A stretch of 5,463 nucleotides of DNA from Fidelibacterota bacterium (GCA_016937825.1 JAFGVT010000109.1:1-5463), one strand, 5' to 3'. Positions 1-5,463 are shown, numbered from the stretch's first letter. Made by a program: numbers and translations. Notes: a model not told the origin generated them from the sequence alone.

Positions 1-77
1 GTTTCTCCGTTTTCGGCCGCCTGATCGGGCCGGTCATTTACGGCATCATCCATTTTTTCAGCGGGCTGACGATATGA
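1..77 (+). CDS. C-terminal end of an unidentified, probably membrane-associated protein (partial)
   Basis: Only the last 24 codons and the TGA stop are visible, read from base 3; the start lies upstream of the window. The tail reads FSVFGRLIGPVIYGIIHF and then FSGLTI, which is rich in Ile, Phe and Gly and would fit the last membrane helix of an integral membrane protein. About 19 of 24 third codon positions are G or C, matching the genes around it, and this supports the frame as coding. The stop (75-77) overlaps the rsgA ATG (74-76) as ATGA, so the two genes are probably co-transcribed and translationally coupled. The family cannot be told from so short a piece. The frame of rsgA is also open to the left edge, but its third-position pattern there is not coding-like. 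Confidence 0.6.
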   Translation, partial: FSVFGRLIGPVIYGIIHFFSGLTI

Positions 78-1132
78 AGAACTTCCTCGGCTGTAACAGC
101 CATGATTTTCCCCTTCCCGAAGGCATGCCGGCGGACGTCCGGCTGGCGCGGGTGATCGAAGAGCACCGCGAACGGTATTTTCTGGCATGTCCGGAAGGTA
201 TCTACGAAGCCGGCGTAACCGGCAAGATCATGTTCGGGTCCGGCGGCAGCGAAGATTTTCCCGCCGTGGGCGACTGGGTGGCCTTTACGCCCCTCGACGA
301 CAGGCAGGGCATCATCCATGAGGTGCTTCCCCGCAAGACCCTCCTTCGCCGGCGGGCATCCGGGAGAAAGGGCGGCGAACAGATGCTCGGCGCCAATATC
401 GACATCGCCTTCATCGTGATGGCGGGCGACGAGGATTTCAGCCTGAACCGGCTCGAACGCTATCTGACCATCATCCATGAGGGCGGCATCGTTCCCGTCG
501 TCATTCTCAATAAAACGGACCTGTTCACGGAGGAGGAGCTCGAGGCCTTTGTTGCCGGGATCAGGCACCGCCACCCCAGGATCACGCTTGTCCGGACCTC
601 CGCGCTGACCGAGGACGGACTGGATTTTGTTCAGGGCTCGCTGCTCCCCGGGAAGACCTACTGCTTCCTCGGGTCATCGGGCGTCGGGAAATCCTCCCTG
701 ATCAACCGCCTGGTCGGCGGCGAACGCCAGCGCATCAGCGACCTGAGCGACGCCACCGGAAAAGGGCGGCATACGACCACCTACCGCGAACTGATCGAAC
801 TGGAGAACGGCAGCCTGCTGATCGACACCCCCGGCATGCGGGAAGTGGGGATCTCCGCCTCGGATTTCGGACTGGAAGAAACCTTTTCCGACATCATCGA
901 ACTGGCGGAACGCTGCCGTTTCAGCGACTGCACCCACACAAGCGAACCCGGCTGCGCCGTCATCGCGGCCGCAGAAACGGGCGGGCTTTCCCCCGATAAA
1001 CTGGAAAATTACCTGAGGCTGAAGCGCGAATCGGACCTGTTCCGGATGGAAGATCACGACCGGCGCAAGAAAGAAAAGAATTTTACGAAGATCGTCCGGG
1101 AATATAAGCGGCTGAAACCGAAAAAAAGCTGA
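74..1132 (+). CDS. rsgA: Ribosome small subunit-dependent GTPase RsgA (YjeQ/EngC family)
   Basis: RsgA is a cytoplasmic GTPase that binds the nearly mature 30S subunit, checks the decoding centre and helps release late assembly factors. The 352-residue product has the usual length and domain order. An N-terminal OB-fold (about residues 20-95) contains the PAVGDWVAF segment. The GTPase domain is circularly permuted: G4 NKTD (146-149) comes before G1 GSSGVGKSS (200-208), then the switch I segment GKGRHTTT (229-236) and G3 DTPG (251-254). A C-terminal zinc-binding module follows, with Cys281, Cys286, His288 and Cys294 (pattern C-x4-C-x-H-x5-C), and a basic tail ends the protein. The order G4-G1-G2-G3 is diagnostic of this family. 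The ATG at 74 is chosen because the family's N-terminal pattern (LGCNSHDF, later ARVIEEHRERY) begins right after it. There is no good Shine-Dalgarno sequence, and initiation probably depends on coupling to the upstream gene through the ATGA overlap. No residue expected for activity is missing. Confidence 0.97.
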   Translation: MKNFLGCNSHDFPLPEGMPADVRLARVIEEHRERYFLACPEGIYEAGVTGKIMFGSGGSEDFPAVGDWVAFTPLDDRQGIIHEVLPRKTLLRRRASGRKGGEQMLGANIDIAFIVMAGDEDFSLNRLERYLTIIHEGGIVPVVILNKTDLFTEEELEAFVAGIRHRHPRITLVRTSALTEDGLDFVQGSLLPGKTYCFLGSSGVGKSSLINRLVGGERQRISDLSDATGKGRHTTTYRELIELENGSLLIDTPGMREVGISASDFGLEETFSDIIELAERCRFSDCTHTSEPGCAVIAAAETGGLSPDKLENYLRLKRESDLFRMEDHDRRKKEKNFTKIVREYKRLKPKKS

Positions 1133-1141
1133 GGGTGATTT

Positions 1142-2023
1142 TTATTCCTCGTTCAGCACGGTCCGTTCCCGGAAGCCTTCTCCCTGAAGAATGGATACGT
1201 TCGAAACCGTGACGAAGGCTCTCGGGTCTTCCTGTTTCACGATCCGGCGGATCTCCTCGATCTGACGGGTCACCACCACGCAATACAGCGTCTTTTTCCG
1301 GATATCCGTATACATTCCCGTAGAGTCCAGACCGGTCACGCCGCGATTCACCTCGGAAATGATACGCTTTGCGATGATCTCCCATTTTTCGCTGATGATC
1401 GTCAGCGCCCGTTCGCTGGTAAGGCCCTCCATGACCATGTCCACGATCTTGGAGGAGATCGCCAGGGAGATGAGACAGAAAAGGATCAGGTCGACATCCG
1501 CAAAAGCGATGCCCATCACAACAATGATGACCGTATCGATGAGCATGAAGGAGGTCCCGAGCGAGGTGTGAAAATACTTGTTCAGGATGCGGGCGATAAT
1601 ATCCGAACCGCCGGTGGTCCCGCGCCCTTTCATGATCACGCCCAGTCCGACGCCCAGCAGCACCCCGCCGTACACGGTGGCCAGCAGGTGGTCATCCGTT
1701 GCCGGCGGCAATTTCAGGACCAGATCGAAAAGGTCGGAAAACAGCGAGATACAGATGATGCCCCAGAGGGTTTTCATGCCGAACTTGCGGCCGAATATTT
1801 TGACCCCGATCAAAAAGAGCGGGATGTTCAGGGCAAGCATGGTCATGCCCGCCGGCAAGCCGAGAAGATGGTAGAGGATCGTGGCAAGGCCTGAGACGCC
1901 CCCTGCGGATACTTTGTTGGGAATGAGAAAGAACATCAGCGCCGCCGCCATGATCGCCGAGCCGAGAACGATCATGAAATAGTCGCCGACATTTTTCTTT
2001 TTGATGAGTTCTTTTTCGGTCAT
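1142..2023 (-). CDS. YitT family membrane protein (YitT membrane domain plus C-terminal DUF2179)
   Basis: This is an integral inner-membrane protein of a widespread family whose transport substrate or role is not established. The N-terminal two thirds hold about five to six hydrophobic segments (roughly residues 15-35, 42-75, 85-105, 114-132, 155-172 and 176-195). They carry the family-typical IPNKVSAGGVSGLATIL (34-50) and GRGTTGGSDIIARIL (133-147) segments. The C-terminal part (about 220-276) matches the soluble DUF2179 domain, with RGVTGLDSTGMYT, a KKTLYCVV strand and AFVTVSNV. The length of 293 residues is normal. The frame stays open to a GTG at 2029, but that codon lies inside the Shine-Dalgarno sequence. 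The ATG at 2023 sits 5 nt after GGAGG, so I take ATG as the start. The gene follows lptG on the same strand after about 54 bp and ends 9 bp from the convergent rsgA stop. It may be expressed both by read-through and from its own promoter. Confidence 0.93.
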   Translation of the reverse strand: MTEKELIKKKNVGDYFMIVLGSAIMAAALMFFLIPNKVSAGGVSGLATILYHLLGLPAGMTMLALNIPLFLIGVKIFGRKFGMKTLWGIICISLFSDLFDLVLKLPPATDDHLLATVYGGVLLGVGLGVIMKGRGTTGGSDIIARILNKYFHTSLGTSFMLIDTVIIVVMGIAFADVDLILFCLISLAISSKIVDMVMEGLTSERALTIISEKWEIIAKRIISEVNRGVTGLDSTGMYTDIRKKTLYCVVVTRQIEEIRRIVKQEDPRAFVTVSNVSILQGEGFRERTVLNEE

Positions 2024-2026
2024 AGA

Positions 2027-2034
2027 CACCTCCC
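2027..2034 (-). promoter_or_regulatory. Strong Shine-Dalgarno sequence of the YitT-family gene; decides its start
   Basis: On the minus strand the sequence GGGAGGTG lies just before TCTATG. The core GGAGG is 5 nt from the ATG at 2023, an ideal distance. The alternative GTG at 2029 is part of this same motif and so cannot be served by it. It is the best ribosome binding site in the window and shows that this organism uses Shine-Dalgarno initiation. Confidence 0.85.
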
Positions 2035-2048
2035 GCTAAAACCGCCCG

Positions 2049-2077
2049 AATATAGTCTATTTAAAGGGAAGTGTGTA
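2049..2077 (-). promoter_or_regulatory. Putative sigma-70-type promoter of the YitT-family gene
   Basis: On the minus strand a -35-like TACACA (2072-2077, 4 of 6 consensus matches) is followed after exactly 17 bp by a -10-like TATATT (2049-2054, 5 of 6). The expected transcript start would give a leader of roughly 18 nt containing the GGGAGG ribosome binding site. The -35 box begins directly after the lptG stop codon. The call rests only on consensus matching in an AT-rich gap, so it could be chance. Confidence 0.4.
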
Positions 2078-3163
2078 TTATTTTTTCACAAAAAGCAGCA
2101 TCAGGACACCCGTCAGGATGAAGAACAGGTTCGGGGTCCAGACCGCCCAGAAGGGCGCCGCTTCCCCCGCGATCCCCAACACCTTCCCGAAAGTCAGCAT
2201 CACGTAAAAACTGAAGAGGAGCAGCAGGCTTGCCGCCACGCCGCCGCCGTAACCGCGCGAGCGCCGCTGGAAGGTTACCAGCGGAATGCCGATCAGGATC
2301 ACGATGAAGCAGGAAAAGTTCATCGCGGTCCGGAAATAGAGATTGGTCTCCCATCGCTTCGTTTCCATGCCCAGCTGGCGGGAACGGTCGATAAAACCCC
2401 TCAGCTGGCCGAAGGTCATGTCCTCGGGCCGGACGCTTTTCTGGCGCAGTTCGCGGGGGCTGACGTCCAGAGTAAGGATCAGCGTATCGTGTTTGCTGAA
2501 AACCTCGCTGTCCTCCCCGAAGAGGCGCTTCTGCACCTTCTGGAGCATCCAGGTCTCATCCGCTTCCCGCCATTGGACGTGATCGGCATCCAGACGTTCG
2601 ACGATCTTTCCGTCGATCACCTTGTGCAGTCCGGCGCCGCGTCCCCGGCCGTTGGTGATATTATAGCGCTGAATGGTGAAGATATAGTGGTCGGGAAGCT
2701 GAAAATATACCTGGCGGTGGATCTTCTGCTCGTTGCTTTTCTCGGTCAGCTTCATGTTGTTCTCAATGAATTCCGTGACCTCCTGCTGGGCGGGCACGAC
2801 GACGAGATCTTCAAAGAAAAATGAAAAAAGGCTCAGGAGCACCCCGAAGATGAGAAAGGGCAGGGCGAGGCGGTACAGGCTCAGTCCGCTGACCTTCATG
2901 GCCGTCAGTTCGTTGAACTTGTTCGTCTGACCGAAAAAGAACACGACCGCCAGCAGGGCGGAAACCGGGAAGCACCAGTGCAGCATCCAGGGGATCATCA
3001 GTCCGTAATAATGCGCCACTTCCGCAAAGGAAAGATTGTTGTCCAGGAACTGGGCGATCTTTTGCACCAGGTCCACCAGGAGAAAGATGCAGATGAAGGT
3101 CAGCATGATGAAGAAAAAGGAACGGAGGTATTGCCGGAGCATATAGCGGTCGAGCTGCTTCAT
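2078..3163 (-). CDS. lptG: LptF/LptG-family permease of the LPS export ABC transporter (YjgP/YjgQ family), LptG-like
   Basis: This inner-membrane permease would work with a partner permease (LptF/LptG) and the ATPase LptB to extract lipopolysaccharide from the inner membrane and pass it to LptC/LptA. The 361 residues match the usual family length. The topology is three N-terminal helices (about 12-34, 55-78, 97-118), a periplasmic beta-rich domain (about 120-275) and three C-terminal helices (about 279-297, 307-327, 336-358). Family marks include the N-terminal LDRYMLRQYLRSFF, the cytoplasmic coupling segment NELTAMKVSGLSLYR (84-98), RPEDMTFGQLRGFI (245-258) and the FGKVLG to WTPNLFF region near the C-terminus. 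The N-terminus looks more like LptG than LptF, but the two are hard to separate by eye. No partner permease, LptB, LptA or LptC gene is in the window, so those must lie elsewhere. The ATG is 1 nt after the stop of the upstream CorB-like gene, and a GGTGA motif lies 6 nt ahead of it. Confidence 0.93.
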   Translation of the reverse strand: MKQLDRYMLRQYLRSFFFIMLTFICIFLLVDLVQKIAQFLDNNLSFAEVAHYYGLMIPWMLHWCFPVSALLAVVFFFGQTNKFNELTAMKVSGLSLYRLALPFLIFGVLLSLFSFFFEDLVVVPAQQEVTEFIENNMKLTEKSNEQKIHRQVYFQLPDHYIFTIQRYNITNGRGRGAGLHKVIDGKIVERLDADHVQWREADETWMLQKVQKRLFGEDSEVFSKHDTLILTLDVSPRELRQKSVRPEDMTFGQLRGFIDRSRQLGMETKRWETNLYFRTAMNFSCFIVILIGIPLVTFQRRSRGYGGGVAASLLLLFSFYVMLTFGKVLGIAGEAAPFWAVWTPNLFFILTGVLMLLFVKK

Positions 3164-3164
3164 G

Positions 3165-4394
3165 TCATTTCACCGCCGGGACCTGTCTCAGCTTGATGTA
3201 GTCGATACTCTTGGGAGTGGCTTTAAGGATCGTGAATTCCAGATGGCCGATGCTGACGACCTCGCCTTCCTGGGGAAAGCGGTCGAGGTGGTCCAGCAGA
3301 TAGCCCGCAACGGTCTCATACTCTCCTTCCGGCAGGGTCAGTTTGTATTCCTCGTTGAGCTGATCGATCTCGGTCCGGCCGCTCATGACCATGTCGCCGT
3401 TCGCATGCCGGCGGACTTCGGGGGCGTTCTCGTCGAATTCGTCATCGAATTCGCCGAAGATCTCTTCCACGATATCCTCCATGGTCACGATGCCGGAGGT
3501 CCCGCCGAATTCGTCCACGATGACCGCAATGCTGGTCTTGGTGCGCTGGAACTCCTTGAGCAGTTCGATGATGCTTTTGCTTTCGGGATAGAACCTGATC
3601 GGCCGGATGATCGTTTTCAGTTGCGCCGGGGCGTTCAGGATATCGCGCAGGGAAATATATCCGGTGATGAAATCGATATTGTCGCGGTACATGATGATCT
3701 TTGAAAAGCCGGAGCGGATAAAGGTCCGCTTCATTTCCGGCAAGCCGGCGTCCTCGGAAAGGGCGACGATGTCCGTGCGGGGGGTAATGATCTCGCTGGC
3801 GACGGTATCGGAAAATTCGAACACGTTGTCGATGTACCTTTTCTTTTCCTCGTTCAGAACGCCCATTTCATAGCTGTCGAAAATGCTCTGTTCGATCTCC
3901 TCCCGGCGGATCATGAGGCTGACGGGCGCCTGGTCGCTCTTGAAGAGCTTCAGCAAGCCGCTGATCATTTTTTCGAAGAAGCGTGCGACCGGATGCAGGA
4001 TCACGCCCAGGACCCGGATCACGGCGGAAGAAAAGATCAGGTAGGAGTTCGGGCGATGGCGGATCAGGGATTTGGGGAGAACTTCCCCGAACAGAAGGAT
4101 CGTTCCCGCCACGACCAGAATGGTCTGCCACCAGTTAAACAGTCCGATCGAGGTAAAAAGGATCGTAGCGAAGGTCGTCGTCAGCACATTTGCCAGGGTG
4201 TTCCCGACCAGCACCATGGTCAGATAATGCTGCCGGTCCTCGTACATCCTGAGAGCCGAGGCGGCAAAGGGTTTTTTCTGGGCTTTCCATTTTTGCAGCT
4301 GCAGCGGATGCGCGGTGATCATGGCGATCTCCGACCCGCTGAAGAAGGCTGAAAGGATCAGCCCGGCGCACATGAAGATGATCTCGGTTATCAT
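3165..4394 (-). CDS. CNNM/CorB-type membrane protein with CBS pair and CorC/HlyC domain ('hemolysin family protein')
   Basis: Members of this family are often annotated as hemolysins, but characterised relatives (CorB, CNNM) act in Mg2+ transport at the cytoplasmic membrane. The 409-residue product has the full domain set. A DUF21/CNNM transmembrane domain (about 1-150) carries SGSE (19-22), VGNTLANVL (63-71) and GEVLPKS (103-109), conserved polar motifs of the membrane core. A CBS pair, probably nucleotide-binding, follows: CBS1 from about 200 (ITPRTDIVAL) to 255, and CBS2 from about 263 to 315 ending in DEFGGTSGIVTMEDIVEEIF. A C-terminal CorC/HlyC domain (about 328-405) includes EGEYETVAGYLLDHL. 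The ATG at 4394 starts directly before the first helix and there is no good alternative. No Shine-Dalgarno sequence precedes it. It is first in the minus-strand unit, followed after 1 nt by lptG, and divergent from the M23 peptidase gene. Mg2+ transport is inferred from the family, not shown; a cytolytic role is unlikely. Confidence 0.95.
   Translation of the reverse strand: MITEIIFMCAGLILSAFFSGSEIAMITAHPLQLQKWKAQKKPFAASALRMYEDRQHYLTMVLVGNTLANVLTTTFATILFTSIGLFNWWQTILVVAGTILLFGEVLPKSLIRHRPNSYLIFSSAVIRVLGVILHPVARFFEKMISGLLKLFKSDQAPVSLMIRREEIEQSIFDSYEMGVLNEEKKRYIDNVFEFSDTVASEIITPRTDIVALSEDAGLPEMKRTFIRSGFSKIIMYRDNIDFITGYISLRDILNAPAQLKTIIRPIRFYPESKSIIELLKEFQRTKTSIAVIVDEFGGTSGIVTMEDIVEEIFGEFDDEFDENAPEVRRHANGDMVMSGRTEIDQLNEEYKLTLPEGEYETVAGYLLDHLDRFPQEGEVVSIGHLEFTILKATPKSIDYIKLRQVPAVK
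3170..3174 (-). promoter_or_regulatory. Ribosome binding site of lptG inside the end of the upstream gene
   Basis: On the minus strand GGTGA, complementary to part of the 16S rRNA tail, lies within the last codons of the CorB-like gene, 6 nt before the lptG ATG. With the stop/start arrangement TGA-C-ATG this indicates reinitiation or coupled translation of the two genes. Confidence 0.6.
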
Positions 4395-4400
4395 GTCCGT

Positions 4401-4429
4401 AGTTTATTGAAAATCAGGACAAAAAACAA
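4401..4429 (-). promoter_or_regulatory. Putative promoter of the CorB-like/lptG unit, possibly giving a leaderless mRNA
   Basis: On the minus strand a weak -35-like TTGTTT (4424-4429, 3 of 6 matches) is followed after 17 bp by TAAACT (4401-4406, 4 of 6). The -10-like hexamer ends exactly 6 bp before the ATG at 4394, so the expected transcript start is at or next to the start codon. The bases between it and the ATG (ACGGAC) offer no usable ribosome binding site. It is a consensus match only and may be chance; a different promoter farther upstream is possible. Confidence 0.35.
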
Positions 4430-4434
4430 GGGAA

Positions 4435-4446
4435 CAGATTCAGATT
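4435..4446. repeat. Tandem hexamer CAGATT x2
   Basis: Two exact copies of CAGATT stand side by side in the divergent intergenic region, just upstream of the putative minus-strand -35 box. It is too short to be significant on its own, and is noted only because it lies where an activator or other regulator could bind. Confidence 0.3.
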
Positions 4447-4455
4447 CGTTTCCGG

Positions 4456-4472
4456 CGGGAAATAGGTTCCCG
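4456..4472. repeat. Perfect inverted repeat CGGGAA-N5-TTCCCG, possible operator
   Basis: Two perfect 6-bp arms (4456-4461 and 4467-4472) flank a 5-bp spacer, ATAGG. The dyad lies near the middle of the 158-bp region between the divergent CorB-like and M23 peptidase genes. Its position between the two putative promoters and its 17-bp symmetric shape would suit a dimeric regulator. It is too short and has no T-run after it to act as a terminator. I recognise no specific regulator's consensus in it. Confidence 0.4.
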
Positions 4473-4477
4473 GCACG

Positions 4478-4494
4478 GCCGGCGTCAACGCGGC
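4478..4494. repeat. Small GC-rich hairpin with one bulge in the divergent intergenic region
   Basis: GCC (4478-4480) pairs with GGC (4492-4494) and GCG (4482-4484) with CGC (4489-4491), leaving a bulged G and a TCAA loop. Four T residues follow a few bases later (4500-4503). As a plus-strand terminator it would be weak, and no upstream plus-strand gene needs one here. It may stop antisense transcription coming from inside the minus-strand unit, or it may simply reflect local GC richness. Confidence 0.25.
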
Positions 4495-4517
4495 GGGCGT
4501 TTTCATAAAAAATTGTC

Positions 4518-4546
4518 TTGCATACGTTTTCAAACAAGGTTAAAAT
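4518..4546 (+). promoter_or_regulatory. Putative sigma-70-type promoter of the M23 peptidase gene, possibly giving a leaderless mRNA
   Basis: TTGCAT (4518-4523, 4 of 6 matches to the -35 consensus) is followed after exactly 17 bp by TAAAAT (4541-4546, 5 of 6 to the -10 consensus). The -10 box ends 6 bp before the ATG at 4553, so transcription should begin at or within a base or two of the A of the start codon. The only Shine-Dalgarno-like bases, AAGG at 4536-4539, are 13 nt from the ATG, which is too far for efficient use, and they would lie upstream of this transcript start. Confidence 0.5.
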
Positions 4547-4552
4547 TATCCG

Positions 4553-5463
4553 ATGGCTGGAAGCAAACAACACATACTGATCTACATCCCGGGCAAAAAT
4601 TCGCGTGAGTTTTCATTTTCCCGTTTTTCCTTTGTTTTTCTGACCGTTCTCTGCGGTCTGTTGTTGCTCGGCATCGTAGCCGGAAGCGCCTTCATCGGGT
4701 ATAAGTTCGTGTCGCCCTATTTCTACTCGTCCGATACGATCAGGAACAAGACCCTGTTAAAGACCGTCGAGGACCTCCGCGCGGAGCTGCAGATGGCCGA
4801 AGCTTATCTCGACTCGATGGTTGAGCTTAACAACACCATCCGCCTTTACGCCGACATGCCGCAGCATGATCTGAGCATTGACAACCTGGGCATCGGCGGA
4901 CGCGTGCAGATGGCGGATCCCGCTTCAACCAAAAACGTGGTCGAGGAGCTCGAAGCGAATGTCGAATTCCTGGGCACCAAGGTGTCCGTTGAACTGGAGA
5001 ACTATAAAAACCTTTATGCCGATATCCAGAAGTATAAAAAACGGCTTCAGTACATCCCCGCGATAACCCCCTTAAAGACCGACAGCTATTATATCAGTTC
5101 CAATTACGGTTACCGGATCGATCCCTTTACCGAAGAAACCAAATACCATTCGGGCATCGACCTCGCCGCCAACCGCGGCACCCCGGTCCATGCCAGCGGG
5201 AACGGGAAGGTCATCTATGCCTCCTATTCCTACGGCGGATACGGGAATGTCGTAAAGGTCGACCACGGCTACGGCTTTGTCACCGTTTACGCCCACCTGA
5301 ACCGGATCAAGGTGGAAAAGGGCGACACGGTCGAACGCGGAGCCCTGCTCGGCGAAGTCGGCAGCACGGGACGGTCTACCGGACCCCACCTGCATTATGA
5401 AGTGCAGAAGGACGGGAAACCCGTCAATCCCTCAAAGTACATGTGGGATGACAAATCGCTCTA
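4553..5463 (+). CDS. Membrane-anchored M23 (LytM-type) metallopeptidase with coiled-coil linker, 3' end outside the window
   Basis: The product is a probable zinc endopeptidase, or a regulator of one, that acts on peptidoglycan cross-links in the periplasm. In the visible 303 residues a short cytoplasmic head (1-24, with HILIYIPGKNSREFSFSR) leads to one hydrophobic helix (about 25-50) without a lipobox, which suggests a signal anchor. Helical, charged stretches (about 60-100 and 125-167) are likely coiled coil. The M23 domain (about 178-296) keeps all expected residues: His199 and Asp203 in HSGIDLA, His248 in YAHL, and His279 and His281 in PHLHYEV. An intact metal site suggests an active enzyme rather than a degenerate activator such as EnvC or NlpD. 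The ATG at 4553 is the first possible start, since an in-frame TAA lies at 4541. No stop occurs before the window ends; the next codon begins with TA and could be a stop or Tyr, and the domain is complete. The gene is divergent from the CorB-like gene. Confidence 0.93.
   Translation, partial: MAGSKQHILIYIPGKNSREFSFSRFSFVFLTVLCGLLLLGIVAGSAFIGYKFVSPYFYSSDTIRNKTLLKTVEDLRAELQMAEAYLDSMVELNNTIRLYADMPQHDLSIDNLGIGGRVQMADPASTKNVVEELEANVEFLGTKVSVELENYKNLYADIQKYKKRLQYIPAITPLKTDSYYISSNYGYRIDPFTEETKYHSGIDLAANRGTPVHASGNGKVIYASYSYGGYGNVVKVDHGYGFVTVYAHLNRIKVEKGDTVERGALLGEVGSTGRSTGPHLHYEVQKDGKPVNPSKYMWDDKSL

Noticed and set aside
38..574. A 178-codon open frame on the minus strand opposite rsgA
   Set aside because: It lies wholly antisense to a clearly recognised gene, shows no known motif, and arises from the high third-position GC of rsgA.
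1128..1167. Imperfect dyad at the rsgA/YitT junction (GCTGAGG ... CCTCGTTCAGC)
   Set aside because: The arms are interrupted by extra bases and the loop is AT-rich; no T-run follows the second arm, so it does not look like an intrinsic terminator.
3162..3704. A 180-codon open frame on the plus strand opposite the CorB-like gene
   Set aside because: It is a shadow of the CBS and CorC region in a GC-rich gene; the translation has no recognisable domain and the opposite strand carries a full family match.
4135..4371. Minus-strand frame of 78 codons starting inside the CorB-like gene in another register
   Set aside because: It is out of frame with a gene whose motifs are continuous over this stretch; there is no independent ribosome binding site or domain.
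3165..4394. Reading the 'hemolysin' family label as a toxin
   Set aside because: The domain set DUF21, CBS pair and CorC/HlyC matches CNNM/CorB membrane proteins tied to Mg2+ transport. There is no secretion signal or pore-forming toxin feature.
4517..4538. Weak inverted repeat CTTG ... CAAG inside the putative plus-strand promoter
   Set aside because: Four-base arms separated by 14 bases are expected by chance and give no support for an operator.
4391..4573. A 60-codon minus-strand frame across the divergent intergenic region
   Set aside because: It overlaps both divergent start codons and the promoter candidates, its base composition changes along its length, and the product resembles nothing known. 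A start within the first codons of the M23 gene on the other strand would be odd.
4878..5066. A 62-codon plus-strand frame within the M23 peptidase gene
   Set aside because: It is an out-of-frame shadow of the coiled-coil linker; the peptidase frame is continuous through it and carries all the family motifs.

Overview
The window looks like ordinary chromosomal DNA from a Gram-negative (diderm) bacterium with fairly high GC, by eye mid-50s percent and with G or C favoured at third codon positions. An LptF/LptG-type lipopolysaccharide-export permease and a membrane-anchored M23 peptidoglycan hydrolase both point to an outer membrane and a peptidoglycan wall. The phylum cannot be read from the sequence alone. 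No tRNA, rRNA, CRISPR array, insertion sequence, phage gene or attachment site was seen.

Left part (1-1132, + strand): the last 24 codons of an unidentified, hydrophobic-ended protein overlap by four bases (ATGA) the start of rsgA, a circularly permuted GTPase of 30S ribosome maturation. rsgA meets the next gene tail to tail, with only 9 bp between the stop codons and no clear terminator.

Middle part (1142-4394, - strand), read from right to left: a CNNM/CorB-type (HlyC/CorC, 'hemolysin') membrane protein with CBS domains, then after a single base an LptF/LptG-family permease, then after a gap of about 54 bp a YitT-family membrane protein. The first two are clearly one translationally coupled unit. 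The YitT gene has its own strong Shine-Dalgarno sequence and a plausible promoter that begins exactly at the lptG stop codon, so it may be transcribed partly on its own.

Right part (4395-5463): a 158-bp divergent intergenic region, then a + strand gene that runs off the window. It encodes a single-pass membrane protein with a coiled-coil linker and a complete LytM/M23 metallopeptidase domain. The intergenic region holds a perfect 6-bp-arm inverted repeat, a second GC-rich hairpin and, on each side, a -10-like hexamer ending exactly 6 bp before the ATG. Neither of these two starts has a convincing Shine-Dalgarno sequence, so both transcripts may be leaderless.

Functionally, the - strand pair and the divergent gene share a cell-envelope theme: LPS export, probable divalent-cation transport and peptidoglycan remodelling. 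All families are known ones. I found no evidence of an undescribed system; the most unusual signals are in the divergent intergenic region.
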